DNA from: Crocodylus rhombifer
Lineage: Eukaryota; Chordata; Crocodylia; Crocodylidae
Direction of reading: 5' to 3'
DNA: 64,000 nt
NCBI GenBank assembly: GCA_038503035.1
Contig: JAVSML010024424.1
Coordinates: 1-64,000 of the forward strand
Position numbers and translations under genes: made by a program. Under the pieces are notes generated by a model. The model searched no databases. It was given only the letters and a program-made list of their open reading frames with translations, and was not told the DNA's origin. This document shows, piece after piece, positions 38,400 through 51,204 of this stretch. Every line of letters starts with the position of its first letter. Within the stretch, counting starts at the first letter, position 1.

Positions 38400-38520
38400 G
38401 TTGTAGGGCCATAGACAAGCTGGGCGGGCAGGGGCTGGGCTGGGCCGGCAGGGGGTCCCATCGAGTCCAGCCCCCTGCCCAAGGCAGAATCAGCCCTCTC
38501 TAAATAGTCCTGGATAATTG
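38400..38520 (-). mobile_element. Possible CR1 3' tail, antisense
   Basis: On the + strand it reads CATAGACAAGCTGGG, GGGGGTCCCATCGAGTCCAG, CCCCCTGCCCAAGGCAGAAT and CAGCCCTCTCTAAATAGTCC. This follows the order of an inverted CR1 3' UTR (ATCTAGTCCAGCCCCCTGCC..GGCAGGA type) and is diverged. Confidence 0.5.
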
Positions 38521-39994
38521 GTTCAGTTCCTGACGATGGGCAAAGCCTTCACTGAGAAGTTACAGGGAGGAACAAGCCTGAGTGTGGATGCCCTCCATGC
38601 CCACCTGGCCTGCCTGAGATATCCCATCTTAAGAAGGGCCAAGCGTCCAGCCCACATTTTCCGTATCGTTGGCCTTGCAGGCGCTGCTCTGTCTGGCCTG
38701 GCGGTAGGTGACGTGCCGCTGGTATCTGGACGCCTCCTCTCAGCCTTCAGCGCTGCTTTGCAGCTGGCCACGGGCAGGTTGGACCCAATCCTATGCCACC
38801 TGTTAAGCAGGCGTCTGGGATTAGGTGCCGTAGCCCGACGCTCTTCCACCCGGCAAGAGCAGGGGCAGGCGGGGAGGTGGTTGTCCTCCTCACTGCTCTT
38901 CTGTGGCTCAGTCTGAAGGGGTGGGGGACAGTGTGTTGCAGAGACAGATGCACTCACGATGCCTCGGGGACTCGAGCGGGGTGTAACAAGTGTGCTTGTG
39001 CTCTCGAGTGGCTCAGAGCCCCAGCAGGTCGAACAGAATTGGGCCTGCCCTCTTCTCTTGTGCCCTGGCATCAGGGGTCACCTTCCAAGGGCCTGTGCAG
39101 CAGTTCAGTGTCAGCCCCGTCTTTTTACTAGACATCTCTCAGAGCCGCCGTGAGGCTGCTAGACACTGTCACTGACACAACTGGGGGAGCGGGGAGATGC
39201 TGGAGGGCCTCGTCAGCTCAGGGCTCTGGGCCGATGCATGGTTTGCACTGCCCTAGCGCTGGCCCCGTCGGGACTCGGGCTACGAAGGGCTCAGCCCTCC
39301 TCCTCCACTGGGGCAACGTGAGAGTAACGTCAGTGAGGACAGCAGTGTCCCCCTGGAGCAGAGTCAGCGTGAGGTCGTGGAGGATTAGGACCCCCCAAGG
39401 CCCGGGATACATGTGCATGGCGGGCACAGAGCAGCAAGGGGTGTGGGGACCACACGCTGCGGTGGCTAGAGGCTGCTTAGATGAGGAGAGCAAACCACAG
39501 CACACGCGTGAAGGCAAGGACTAGCATGGCCTCACGCGTGCCCTGCTGCCCAAGCCGCTAGCATCCGTCATCTTGCAGGCCTCAGGCTTGGAAGCAAGGG
39601 CTAGTCGTGTGCAACACATCCTTGCAATCGCTAGGTGCAAAGTTGACCTGCAACAAATCCTCTCATTTGTGATACCGAGACATCCGCCGCAGGGGCTCAG
39701 AGCCCGGCTGTGCTCCAGAGTACCGGCGCCGGGGCTGAGAGTCTGCGCTCCTGGCGCCCATGCACATGTATCGCTGGCCTTGGGGGGTTCAGGAGGTGCG
39801 TAAACACCCGAACGCACCCACCGGTGCCTAGTGGGGGGTGTTGAGCTTTGAGGAATAGGACAGCCTAACCTCTGCTGAAAGCCAGCGGGAGCCAGAGGCC
39901 TTGACCGTTTTGTTGCTCTTGGCCTTCCTGCCAGGCATAATTAGGGAGCTAAATGTCTTTGAAAATCAGATCCTTGCCATGTCAGCAGACAGGA

Positions 39995-40075
39995 CAGACA
40001 GAGAAGTTATATTCTCCCCATTGTACAGCCAAGCGACTGAGGCATGGAGACAACCAGCAGCTTGTTGGAAGCTGC
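39995..40075 (-). mobile_element. MIR-type SINE fragment, antisense
   Basis: TCTCCCCATTGTACAGCCAA, GCGACTGAGGCATGGAGACA match the inverted MIR core (CCCCATTTTACAGATGAGGAAACTGAGGCACAGAGA). Similarity fades after this point. Confidence 0.5.
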
Positions 40076-40817
40076 GGCCACGGCCGGGGTATGGCTGTAC
40101 AGTCGAAATGAGGTGGCTGCTACCTGAGCTAGCTGTCATGTGGCGAACACGGCGCGAGCAGCAGTGACGGTGTGGAGGCCTAAGCTCCAGCCGAACAAGT
40201 ACTCCAGAGACTTGGGGTACGTGTCTGTGCTAGTCGCACGCTGACGTGCTCTGGCCATTGTGCTAGGCACACCCGCCGTTTGCAGGCCTGCCTAAGTCTC
40301 GATCAGTGCCTTCACCCTGAGACCCTTTACCCCACCCACCCCAGCCACGTGCCTGCAGGTTAAAGGACGGTGAAGCCAACCTCAGTGAACGGCGAACTCG
40401 CCCAGCGAGCTGCCCGCCTGCAGCAAGGTGACACAACAGATACAGGCGCTGCGCAGTCTGTCTCACAACAGGACGGGCAGGTGCCCGCAGAGACGCCACG
40501 GCACTGGATGCCTGGCAAGTTAGTCCTGTCAGCAGCCGGCGTGCTAAAATGTGATCTTGCTAAAATGCGACGACTGGTGACAAGCAGCCAAGTGTGGGAG
40601 GGTGTAGGGTGTCACTCTCCAGGCCGTGCCGAACAATCACAACCCTCTCTGTGTGAAGGATTGGTTTCTTTTGAACTATTCAGGACTGTGCTCTCCTGGC
40701 TAGGATGCACGAATCGACTCTCACTGCCACCTTTGTCACTCTCGCATTATGACCAGGGCTGGACGTGGAAGAGAACGGCGTCGGGGAGACAGCTCCGGCA
40801 GCTGTCAGAAGAGAAGT

Positions 40818-40935
40818 CGGGCTGGAAGAGACCTCCAGAGGTCACATCTCATCCAGCCCACTGCTTCAGTCAGGATCAGGCCTATCCACGCAAGTCCCTA
40901 TCTAACCTGTTCCTAGCCCTACGCAGTCGACCCTG
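40818..40935 (-). mobile_element. CR1 3' tail, antisense
   Basis: GGGCTGGAAGAGACCTCCAG, AGGTCACATCTCATCCAGCC, CTTCAGTCAGGATCAGGCCT and CAAGTCCCTATCTAACCTGT give a clear inverted CR1 3' UTR running into the coding end. Confidence 0.65.
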
Positions 40936-41039
40936 CTGCACAGCTACAAAGCACGTTAATGGGAGACTGGGCGTGCTGGAAAACTCACAAGAGCCAACAC
41001 CTGTCTTCATGAGATTTCCCAGACAGCCCGGCAGCTGAA

Positions 41040-42860
41040 TGGGGCCAGACCGATTCGCGCGCCGACCACTGAGCACTTCGACCAGAGGCACCAGGGCGTC
41101 AGAGGTTCAGGTCATTCGGCCACAGGGACCTGGTGGACAGCAGCGTCACTGGAAGCCAGCCACGTTGCTTTGGTGTCAGACCTGCCCGAGATCAGCGTTG
41201 GGCCCTGAGCTCGAGAAAAGCATTTCAACATGGCGTGTGAAAAGTGGCCATTTTTTGCAGAAGGGAGGTGTTTCCATCCTGGACATGGCAAAATCCTCCA
41301 TACAGAAGACTCCGTGGCTGTGGAGGAAGAAAGCCCATCCCACCGACCTACTCTGCATTTCCCAAGGCGGCGTGTCGCGGGGTAATCCTGTGGCACGCTT
41401 CCTTACAGTTGCACAAACAAGTGTCATCTGCTCCGGAGCACTTTATAAGTCACTAGCAATTAACCCCTGCCCCCTCCCTGCTTCTGGATTTCCAACTGGT
41501 TGGTTATTTGTCTGAACCAAAGCCCAATATGTGGCTCACTTTCCAGGCCCCAGGAGGTTAAACAGCTGTGCATGCCACAGGCGGGGCATTAGAGAGAAGA
41601 GAGCGCCCGGGCATCTGCAGCGGCAGGGAGGGAATGAGGTCGGATGACCTTACATGGTCCAAGGAGGAAGATGCCCCTCCACCCCAACCCCAGTCAGTCA
41701 AACCTGGAGGAAACTTCCTTCTCGAGTCCCAGCTGGGCAATCACTGTGGCCCTGAGCAGGCAAGAAAGATGCATCCACTAAGCATCTAGGTCCACAGGCT
41801 TCTCAGTCTCTCCTCGGGGATTGTCCATCTTGTCCTGTGGCCCCCTTTCCGCAGCAGCTAACACCTGATCCTTCAGAGGAAGGAAAAGAAAAAAATCCAG
41901 AATGCCTTTGGCTCAGCATCCTCATTAAGACACATTTGCATTTAAAAAAAAAGGGGTCTCCTCTGCGTGTTACCGTTCACCCTGCCAGCATGCGTGTCCT
42001 CTGTTTGGCCATGTAGCAGTGCCGGAGCCAGGAGGCTGAGCGCCAGGGCTGGTGGTCACTCACCCTCAGCAAATGCTGGGCCCAGACCCTGCCAGCAAAG
42101 TTTTGTCACTCGGCCGCAGCCCGGCTGCTGCCAGCAGTAATCCCTGTAAAGCTCGTATCAATTCGCAGGGCCGGCGCCAGCTATTTTGCCGCACTCAGCA
42201 AAGTAAACTCTGCCACACTCTTCCTCCTCCTTCCCTTCGCTAACCACACAGACCACTAATCAGCTCCATCCTGCCGCCCTGGCCAACTCCCTGCTTCGTC
42301 CCCCGGCTAGCCCAGCCCTGGGGACAGGGGCAGAGCCAGCCGGAGACAGTGTGCTTGAGTCAGCAGAGCCAGGAATGAGGACTCGCTCCGTTTTACCCCG
42401 CAGGGGAAGGCAAAGCAGACTAGCTGTCCCTGTGACGGCTGGTGCAGGTGGGTGGACGTGCGAGGTGGGTTTCATTCTGACCCAACAGCCAGCGACACGG
42501 GGACTTTCAGGGGAAGGGTGCTGGTGTTTGGCTCCTGTAGATGGACGGGGGCGTTCAAGCAAAGACGCTCAGCCTGACGTGAAAGGCGGTCTCCTACCCC
42601 CCTTGCAGGCTCCGGCACGGCACGAACTCGGACAGCGCTGGCTGCGCAGCCGCGTATGGCCACCTTCCCGTTCCAGCCCCCGCGTGAAGGCTGCAGGGAC
42701 ACCTGCGGGGTACGTCTCCCAGCGCCCGTTCCCAGCAGGAAGCCAAGAACAGCAGTGGGACCCGGGAGGGCTTTTGGTGGGGAATCGCAATGGTGAATGG
42801 GAAGAGGATCTCTCCAGTGTGTTTTAGCAACCCTTTGCAGCAGCGGGGCATTGACTGCCA
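41040..42860. other. Intergenic, nothing recognised
   Basis: GC-rich, no gene or clear repeat. A poly-A run of about ten bases lies near 41944. Confidence 0.45.
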
Positions 42861-42864
42861 CGGT

Positions 42865-43037
42865 GCTCTGCTTTACCGGTGGCGGGTTCGGGTGTTATGT
42901 CTATGGTTGCATGACAGGCTTGACTGTCAGACAGTGGACTTGTATGGCATGGTTTGGACAAGGATGACCCTGCCACAGCAGGGGCTGGACTAGCTGGCCT
43001 CTGGAGGCCCCTTCCAGCCAGGCTACTCTCTGATTCT
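42865..43037 (+). mobile_element. CR1-type LINE 3' tail
   Basis: It contains TGCTTTACCGGTGGCGGGTT, GGTATGGTTTGGACAAGGATG-like text with one change, GGGGCTGGACTAGCTGGCCT and CCCCTTCCAGCCAGGCTACT ending CTCTGATTCT. The first part is shared with the element at 23355-24120, so both are from one subfamily. Confidence 0.7.
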
Positions 43038-43039
43038 CG

Positions 43040-46000
43040 GTGCCCTGAGATCCCTTTTAAAAGCCCCAGGCAGATCTGTTGGCAGGGAGGAAAGCTGGGT
43101 GGGCAGGGGGTTCATTTTTGCATATCCTTGTTTTTCCACCAGAAAAACCTCCCTAAGCAAAAACTGTTTAACCCCCACCCATCCTGCCCTATTGATGGGC
43201 ACAAAGGTCACATGCCTGCAAAGCTGGCTTCGGTGGCCTGACTCATAGCTTGCTGAAGTCAGAAGAAAGGAGTATTTGAATCAATTCATGCAGCTCTGGC
43301 TCACGGCCACGTGGGCAGAGATGCAAGGGCATGGTAAAGTATGGGTGCCCAAGCTGCCCTGGCTGGTTTAGTACCTGGCTTGAAACTGTTTTTCTAACTG
43401 AGTGGAGTCTGAAGCTTGGGTCTGTTCAGAAAACTTACCACGGCCTTGATCTCCTTCCTGAGCATTTGCAGTCTTCCTGAACCTGAGTTTGGCAGAGCCG
43501 TTCCCCTGTCAAAGGCAGGGCTGGCTGCAGTGGGAACCTCCTGAAATACTGATCCAGGCTGTTCTCATGCTGCCTGATTAAAACATCGTCTGTCTCTTCA
43601 GCCTGCAATGTGTCTTCCTTTGCTTTCCTGGCAGGGTGGGAGGCAGGGAGAGTCGCGTGCATCCCCCTAATATGCTCAGACCTAGCTTTGCACTGCAGAG
43701 GCAGGGACCGGATCCAAACCACTCACTAAACACTCACCCAAGCGTTTGGGCTCCATCAGCCCCACACGTTATTAAATGTCGGTCTCACAGCAAGGAGTGC
43801 TGGCTCTGCTCTCTGCCCGGTGGGGCTTTCTGGGTAACACCACCTGCTGTCCTGACGCTCAGCCTCCTTCAAGTCTCAGGGGAGGAGGAGGTTGGCCCCT
43901 CTGCTTGGAAGATCTGCTCGTGTGTGTATTAGTGCACTTTGTACTGCACTGGAGGGACAGCGTTGCTCTCACGGGTCCATGTTACCACAGTGAGTCTTAG
44001 CACACCCGTTGTGCTGTGCAGCGGTGGACCGCAAGGCTATCGCAGTGACTTCTGTGACTTGGCATGTACAGACATTTGCTCTCCCAGGAGAAATTCTTCA
44101 TGGGATGATTTAACCCTGGTTGTACCCAGGTTATTTCTCTCCTGGAGCGGCCATTTTTATTCTGGGAGAAAAAGCCTGAACAGCTGTACACTCATGGTTA
44201 CTCTTGGGAGAGCAACATCTCTCCCAGGAGAAAAATCAATGTCTGTATGAGGTCTGTTACTGGGAGTAGTCTCCATGGCCTCCTGGGTCCCAGTGAGGTA
44301 TGGGACCCTCTTTCTTCAGTTGCTCAAAGTTGGGGCAGAAGCAGAAACAGGCAGGATGTTTGTGTTGTCCAAAGCCGCTTGCTCCAAATTCAGACCTCTC
44401 GGTTCCAGCAGTGAAAGTGCCTCGTCTCCCCAGGGCAGCAGGGCTCCGAGCCGGGGGTCGGTAGAAGCAGGAGCTGTTTAGTGTGATGGAGCGCCGTGAA
44501 CCAAGGGCACATTTCAAAATCACTGCAGCTCTAGAAAGCAGGCCGACGCCGGAGGACATCAGCATTGAGAGGTCGATCCTCAGCTGTGCCAGACCTCTTA
44601 TCAGCACAGCTGAGGTTGGAAAACAGAGAGATGTCTGAGGCAAATATGCCCTTCCTCAGTCTCAGGGCCAGCTGCAGGGACCCTTGTACCTCTGGTGTAA
44701 TCCTGTGGCCACAAAAGCATGATGTACAGCCAGGGCCTAACACGGTGCAGGGCCTCGGCTACAATGCGTGGATGGATCCCTGCCTTCCCAAGAGCAGGCA
44801 GCCTGCACCTGGGCAACTTTGGGGAGCTGGCAGGCGAAGCTGAAACTTCAGGGTCCACCGTCAGCTCAGTGACTAGGCTTGGTGCCCTGCCCTGGGAGCA
44901 ATGCCCACGTAGCACAGCACAGCCAGAACAACGCAGAGTGGGAGCAAGTGACACCATCACGGACACCCTTAAGTGGCTGGGCACTGGCACCCACTGCTGC
45001 AGGGACCGTGACCGAGCCCAGAGTCCCGATGGCACGTCCTGCTCAAGCGCTGAAGCTGAGGTTTCAGCCTTGGCAGAGCCCACGGCTTGCCAGGTTTGGA
45101 GGAGGATTGAATTCATCTCCCCTTGCTGATGGAAAGGCATCTTGGCTGGAGGCAGGGGGAGTAGTGCAGGATTTGGCCTTACTTGTACCTAATTTCACAA
45201 AGGTGCTCAGCCCCACGTCAGCACTACCATAGTCCAAATGCACTATGCTGACTTTTGCATTGGAGCGTGAGAAATGCTGGTGCTCAGTTCCACAGGCTCG
45301 TAGCCTTCACTGAAAATGAGAGCGCCGTTTGGCCCACGACTAGTAAAGTGCAGGCAGTGCGGGGGGTCTGAGATCCTACAGGGCACACGGGCATGCCCCC
45401 TCCCCGATCCGGGGGAACTAACCACGCAGAGGCTACATTCACCCTTCACTTGCTGAAGACCTCTTTTCAGTCCTTTCTTTGGGTGGAAACAGCCCTGGCT
45501 TCTTTCCTGCCCAGGGAAGGGAGGAGGCAGACAGCGAGGCAGGGAAGCCGGAGGGAGCGAGTCATCGACGTTCCTCCAAGTAAAACTGGACTGAGGGAAA
45601 TGCAGCATTTGCATTTCTGTGTCGCGGCAGCCACGGCACTTCACCAAGACAGAAGCAGCGTTACTCCTCTAGCGCTGAAAAGACCTGCCCGAGGCTCCCG
45701 GGTGACCGAGCGGCACCACAGGACCAGGCCCTGGGTCTGCCAATGCCCGGCCCTGGGCCCTGCAATAAATCCCCTGGTCCTTTTCCCACTAAGTTCTTCC
45801 GCCAGGGGCCTGAGAGCCCCCAAGAGCCGCAGGTGCCAACTAGCCACTTCGCTCCCTCCAGCTTGGGGAGAAGCAGATGTGACAAAGAGGGACAGCGCAG
45901 CTGTGGTGTGTGACAGTCCCTGCCTGCTCTCCTCCCCCTCTAGTACAAGAGACCAAGTCCCAGGTTGTGCTCTGCCCCCACCCAGCAAAGGAGCAAGCAA

Positions 46001-47810
46001 CCCCCACGGTGGGCTGAGCACTGACATGGGGACCGCTTTGGGGCCTCAAGGTCATCCAGACAAGCTGCGGGGCACAGAGAGGCACTGGGCAGCAAAACCG
46101 TGGCCCCTGCCCCTTTACAAAAGCCCAGCACTGCACTCACACAAATTGGCCCCTTCCTGCCTTCGAGCGCTCGCTCACCAGCGTTAGCCACAAGAAGCCT
46201 GGGCACGAGGGGCTGGATGCCGTCAGCTGCCACCTCCCGGCGTGCTTCCTGCATCTTAAGAGCAAAACCAAGTCGGTGAGCGCTTGAGTGAGGCCCTGGG
46301 CATCTCCCCGCACACTGCCAAACTTGCCACCCAGCCAGTCCCCACCCGCACCGGTGACCCAGCGCATCTCCTCCCCTTTCCTTCTACGACAAAGTCTCTA
46401 GGCCTGTCCCTTGAGGAAGTGGCCTTGAAAGTACCAGCTCATGATGATGCATTGCCAGGGCTTCAAGGAGTAGGTGCTCCGGCCCTTTTCTGCAGCAAAG
46501 GCCGGGCTCAGCGGGAAGGCAATGCGGGCATGTGGGCTTCACGCCAGCCGCATCATCCTGGCTGCAAAGGAGGCTTGATGCCAGGGCTCCCGAGTGCGGA
46601 GGGGCAGCAGAAGTATCATTCCCTGGGGTCAGAGCAGCAACCTGGAGCTTGGGGACCCAGGGTTTCCAGCTGAAGGCAAGTCTCTCAGACGTTTCACACT
46701 GCGCCAGTCCCTGAAGTGCCGCCGAGGAAGACTCCTGAGTAGTAAAAAGCTGTGAGAAGGTGGTAAAGGAGATGGGTCCTGTGTGCCTGGTGCATTAGTG
46801 GGGGCAGGGACTCCAGTGGGGTGGATTAGGCTCATACTCGATGCTATTCCAGGTCTGCCTATGCTGCGTTGCCACTGCCTCAGTCTCTCCCAGGCGCTGA
46901 GCTTGGAGCCGCGGTGATGAGGCCTCTCTGGGGGATGGTCCTGGGCGGCACCGTCCACAGTGCCCGAGACGGAGATCTCAGAGCAGGCCGAGAGACGTCC
47001 TGAGGCAGCCTCTTTTGGGGTTGGAGCGTGGGTGAGAGCAGGCGGGCAGGGGACATGTGCCCCCGGTGGCAATGGCCATGTGGTGTGGACGTACCCAGAG
47101 ACCTTTGGTAAGGGCAATGGCACCTGGTCCCCGCTGTGCCGGCCTCCTGCCAACCGTACACGTCCCTCCTGCTCTGGCAGAGGTTGGGGATGAATGTTGA
47201 AAGACAAAGCTAAAAAAAAAAATCCCGTCTCTGAACCAGCATCTCGGTGATGAGAGCTCAAGCAAAGCACCCGCTGAGGAAGCAGCTGTTGGGAACCCCT
47301 GTCGGCAAAGACAGCAACACGCCTGGCAGCGCCCGCAGCCATTCAAGGGGGATCTGACAGCTGCAAGCCCCGGGCAGTGGGTTGGACAAAGCGCAGCATT
47401 TAATCCAAGCAGGGCCCTGGGGAGCTGGGTGGCTGCCCTGCGATCGGTGCCTTCTTTCCTTGCAGGTAGCAGGCGGCTTTGCAGCAGTCCCAGTTCAGCC
47501 CATCGCTTTGTAGGTTGAAAACAGACTTTGGCGGCTCTTGGAACACCTCCTGGCTCCTGGCATGGATGCACAGGGCGCTCCCGGGTAAGGGAGAGGAAAG
47601 GGCTGACACATCCCTCTCCCACGTGGAGCTGGGAGTGCGATTCAAAGGGCAGAGCAGCCGGTGGGTCAAAATCAGCTTGGCGGAGGGGTCCTCGGAGGCT
47701 GTCATCACGCCAGTCCCACTGTACTGGGTCCTACATGTACCTACAGGAGCAGGCAGTCCATGTCTGGAGGAGCCTACAAGCCTGTGTGGAGGAAGCGTTG
47801 GTACCACCGT
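43040..47810. other. GC-rich intergenic DNA, no gene seen
   Basis: Apart from the small element at 44069-44245 I see no supported feature. Long open frames at 45393-46187 (+, 264 codons) and 46629-47342 (-, 237 codons) have low-complexity Pro/Ser/Gly/Arg content, no domain, and equally open shadows. Confidence 0.45.
44069..44245. mobile_element. 177-bp foldback MITE with TA target duplication
   Basis: The left end CAGACATT and right end AATGTCTG are exact inverted repeats, each flanked by TA (44067-44068 and 44246-44247). That is the signature of Tc1/mariner-type insertion. Inside, the near-palindromic word CTCTCCCAGGAGAAA occurs near both ends, with diverged copies at about 44137, 44160 and 44203. 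No coding capacity. Confidence 0.7.
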
Positions 47811-47814
47811 GCTA

Positions 47815-47945
47815 CTGATGGGGAATGGAGACATGGGGCAATTAGGAGACTTGCCCAAGGGCACACATGAAATCAGTGGCAGAAGCACAAACTGGATCAG
47901 ATCCCTTGAGCCCCAACCAGTGCCTCTACCAAGAGCTCATCTGTC
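47815..47945 (-). mobile_element. MIR-type CORE-SINE, antisense copy
   Basis: On the + strand it reads GATGGGGAATGGAGACATGG, GGCAATTAGGAGACTTGCCC, AAGGGCACACATGAAATCAG, TGGCAGAAGCACAAACTGGA and CCCCAACCAGTGCCTCTACC. This matches a reverse-complemented MIR-type SINE through its core and head. Confidence 0.85.
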
Positions 47946-48719
47946 CCCTGTAGCCATGGCCAACCTCTCTCCCCTCAGGTGTACTCACAAACCACCCACC
48001 TGGCAGGCCAAAGGAAAAGCACCAACACTGTTACGTGGGAGACCCCAGCTGGCTACTGAGCAGGGCAAGAAGTCACTGACTGCCACCTCTTTCATGGGCT
48101 AAGCATCTTTTGAGCAGGAGTCGCTTGAGCTATACAACCCTTCTTCTGCAAAACGAACAGGCTTTGATTCCTCCTTCCTGCTGCCCCGTGGGTCGTTCAA
48201 ACTGTTATTTGAGGTCCTCTGTGCTTCCACTCGTACCACTAACTCAGATCTTGTTCCTCCTCAGCTTTCAGCATATGCTGCCTTTCCTCGTCGAGCAGAG
48301 AGGGGAAGCAAAGGCCGAGAAGCCAGGCCAGGGGCTCAGACTTCACTGATCACCATTAGTGACTCAAGGGTTACCGTGTCAAGGAGCTGGTTCAGGAGCT
48401 CATTTCCAAACATGCAGCCTATTAGCTGCAAGGAATGATGTCACCAGCCTGTGCATGCCAGTGGCAAAGTGACACGAGCGTGAGGTCACAGGCTGGTTGG
48501 AGATGGGGAGCTCTGTGGCTCTGATGGTTGCGTGTGAGCACAGGGTAACCTACAGCGCCCCGGTGCACGGGGGAGAGCCAAGATGCTCTGGTCCCAGGCT
48601 CTGGTCTCTGCTGACTATCCAAAAGAGCAGCGCTTGCCATCGCCTCCAAAACATGGCATGGCTTGGGGAGCACTTGGGTTTCTCGTGCCAGTTTGTCAGT
48701 CAGAATGGCTGACTGATAG

Positions 48720-48890
48720 TCACGATGCAGAAAGCAAGATGCAATCTACCTTTTATTGGGCCAATGACACGGTAGGTCCAGAGATGCTTTGGCTCATCCC
48801 CAGGCCTGGAAGCTGGTGGGATCCCTGTCCCAATTATACAGCTGCTCTAATAAAAGACATCACCGAGCAAACCCTATTTCTCACAAACTC
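48720..48890. mobile_element. Possible decayed DNA-transposon-like repeat with inverted ends
   Basis: GCAATCTACCTTTTATTGGG at about 48749 and CTAATAAAAGACATCACCGA at about 48848 are opposite-orientation copies of a word common in sauropsid repeats (TAATAAAAGATATCACCTCACC). Weak and strongly decayed. Confidence 0.35.
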
Positions 48891-49387
48891 CTCCGACTAT
48901 CGCAGCTGCAACAACTGCACTCCAATGAGGGCAGAAGGAGCCCGAGGGTTAAACAGGCCTGGCTTGCAGAGCTGTTGGCAAGATCCTGCTGTTAAACACT
49001 GCACCCTCTCACGCACAAAGCCCTGGGCCCCACGTGCACTGCAGCAGCTGGAGCTTCATTAAGTGCACTGTACCCAGCGCTGCTGCTTGCAGTGCGAGCA
49101 TGTGGAGGTTCAAAGCTCACAGGTGTTACGCTTAAAATCACCCCCTTAGAGCACCAGCTCCACCCCGTAGGTCCCCAGTAAGTTGTTACATGAACGTCTG
49201 GAGGCGAAAGAGGGTCTGCAGTGCCTGCTGCTCTGTGGGGACAAGCCAGGCTCCTTAGTCTTTTCAGTTGATCAGGGGCAGGTGTATCCTGTGCTCCAGA
49301 CAGCTTTGCCATGCAGATAGAGAGACCCTGTGCCCGAGGAGGAAACGTGGGAAGCTGTTGTCAATTTAAATCACCCAAGGATATCCA

Positions 49388-49442
49388 CACACACACACAG
49401 GAAGCGTGCTTACACGCATGCACGCACGCACACGCATACAAA
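49388..49442. repeat. CA-rich microsatellite
   Basis: (CA)n followed by ACGCATGCACGCACGCACAC and CGCATACA, a mixed alternating purine-pyrimidine tract. Confidence 0.88.
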
Positions 49443-50463
49443 CGAACTGCCTTGCTTACTGAAGCCTGCTAAGAAAATACGCTGTGCGACACCAACCCCT
49501 TTCCCGGCCGCTGCCATTCAGCTCCGTTGCACTTCGTCACTCGGTCAGAAGGTGCAGGTTCGTACTCACAAAGAACCTCGCTCCGTCACGGCCCCGCTAC
49601 GGCCAGGCAGGTCCGGTCTATGGGCACACAGGGAAGCATCACTCAGGACTGGGACCTGGACTGGCCAGTCAGCCGGCCGTTCTTCGTGCTGCCGTACAGC
49701 GGATTCCCCTCCTGAATTCCCACCTGCCTCTCCCCTATTAGATGCAGATGGAGATCTCTCTTCCTCTCCTTCCTGTGCGGGGCCCATGCCTTCTGTCACT
49801 GAAGTCTATGCACACTTTAGCATCAGTGGCAGCAGATCCAGGCTGTGACCTCCATCCTGACCGCCGCCTTGCTGGTACCCCCTGCTCTTGCTGCAGTGCC
49901 CATCTGCAGCCGACACGGTGCACTGGACCCTCATCCTCTTAGCGCGAACCTACATGAGAAACCCAGCTCAGCACTGCCCTGACCTACCCCGCCACACTCT
50001 GCTCAAAGCCCGCTCTGTCTCCCACCCTGTCCCAGCTCCAGCTCCTCCCTTCCACAAGCAGCAAGAGATCTCGGCGGTGAGACACAGGCTCACGCCCTTT
50101 CAGCTGACATTTAAGGCAGGGATGGCACAGAGCTCCCTGAACGGGAGGCCTGTGGATGCAGCCAAGAGCCCGGCTGTGCTTGGACGTCGTGGGAACGCTC
50201 AGCGCTGATGGTGCCACTCGCTTCTTGGTGGAGAGGTCGAGAGCCCTGCTTCCTCGCGTGGGCTGGAGAGCTCTGTCCACACGAATCCTCCGAGTCGCAC
50301 GAGGCCTGGTCCAGGGCGGATCTGGCGGCAGGGGGACGCACTGGTCCTGTTGCACCCCCTTGGGTTCCTGCTTCACCCACAGTTTAAAACCGACTGCCTG
50401 GCAGCAGCATGACTCTTCAGTCAGCAGTGGGACCCACAACTGAATTCACAGCTTATCAAAATC

Positions 50464-50582
50464 CACCCCGTTCCTTCTGAATGCCAATTCCACGGGTGTG
50501 AACACGCCGCCCCCCCTCCTTTTGAGTGGCCTTGATAGTCCACTAATCAAGCTCATCTTCCGTTTGCAAGTCTGCTGTCTGG
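50464..50582 (+). repeat. Diverged direct repeat, copy 1
   Basis: Shares an ordered set of words with 51205-51319: ACCCCGTTCCTTCTGAA, GGGTGTGAAC, CCTCCTTTTGAGTGGCCTTG, ATAGTCCACTAATCAAGCT and AAGTCTGCTGTCTG. Flanks outside are unrelated, so this is probably a copy of an unidentified interspersed repeat. Confidence 0.5.
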
Positions 50583-51204
50583 TAGCTGCTCCTGGTAACG
50601 TAGCTCCTACTTCACAGCCCTGCAGACTGGTTTTAACTCACTCCAATGAATTTCCCTTTGCTGTTAAACGGCATACTACAGCCTGAGGCCCCTAGTGTAT
50701 TAGTGAAGCTTTTAGTTTCTTTTTACCCTGAAAAAAAACATGGTCTGTGTTACATGTGATGATGCACCACAGCATCTGCACCCTCCCCCTTTCAAGAATC
50801 CTCAGTCCTCCCATGGGCCTGGGTCTGTGACGTGGGGCTGTTTCCTGTGCGTGCTGTCAATAAGACACTAAGAGAGGCAAAGGGGGCATCAGATTTGGGC
50901 TTGGGAGAGGCTTCTTGTGGTCCAGGAAGTACCTGGAAATAATGATTCCTCTGGGTAGGGACGGCGGGAGCTGCTCCCAGACAGGGTTGCTGGGCATCAA
51001 TGAGTGTGCGGCGGTGGGCGATTCACACGCGAGCACTAGGCAAGATCAGCCGGGTTGCATGCTGGGTGCTAAAAACCAGCTAAGTGAGGGGTCTCAACAA
51101 GTGGCCAACAGTGGGCATTTGTCCCCAAAGTGGGGAGGGAAGTGTTTCTAGTGGGGCTCTGCAGTGGTCAGCTCCAGGCCCCCCCAGAGCAGTGATGAGA
51201 GTCT

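Larger units (their letters stand above)
28600..39990. other. GC-rich intergenic DNA, no gene seen
   Basis: Over 11 kb of GC-rich sequence with many overlapping open frames and no recognisable protein. Items inside are a (GT)n run, a G-quadruplex motif, a TATA-like site, weak CR1 tails (29668, 37100, 38400) and a CA-rich patch at about 37316-37343. A 177-codon frame at 34646-35179 with a good ATG context is listed among the findings as unproven. Confidence 0.5.

Noticed and set aside
45393..46187. 264-codon plus-strand open frame
   Set aside because: Same reasoning: no domain, Pro/Ser/Arg-rich, with equally open frames on the other strand.
46629..47342. 237-codon minus-strand open frame
   Set aside because: No recognisable motif and no splice context; explained by GC content.
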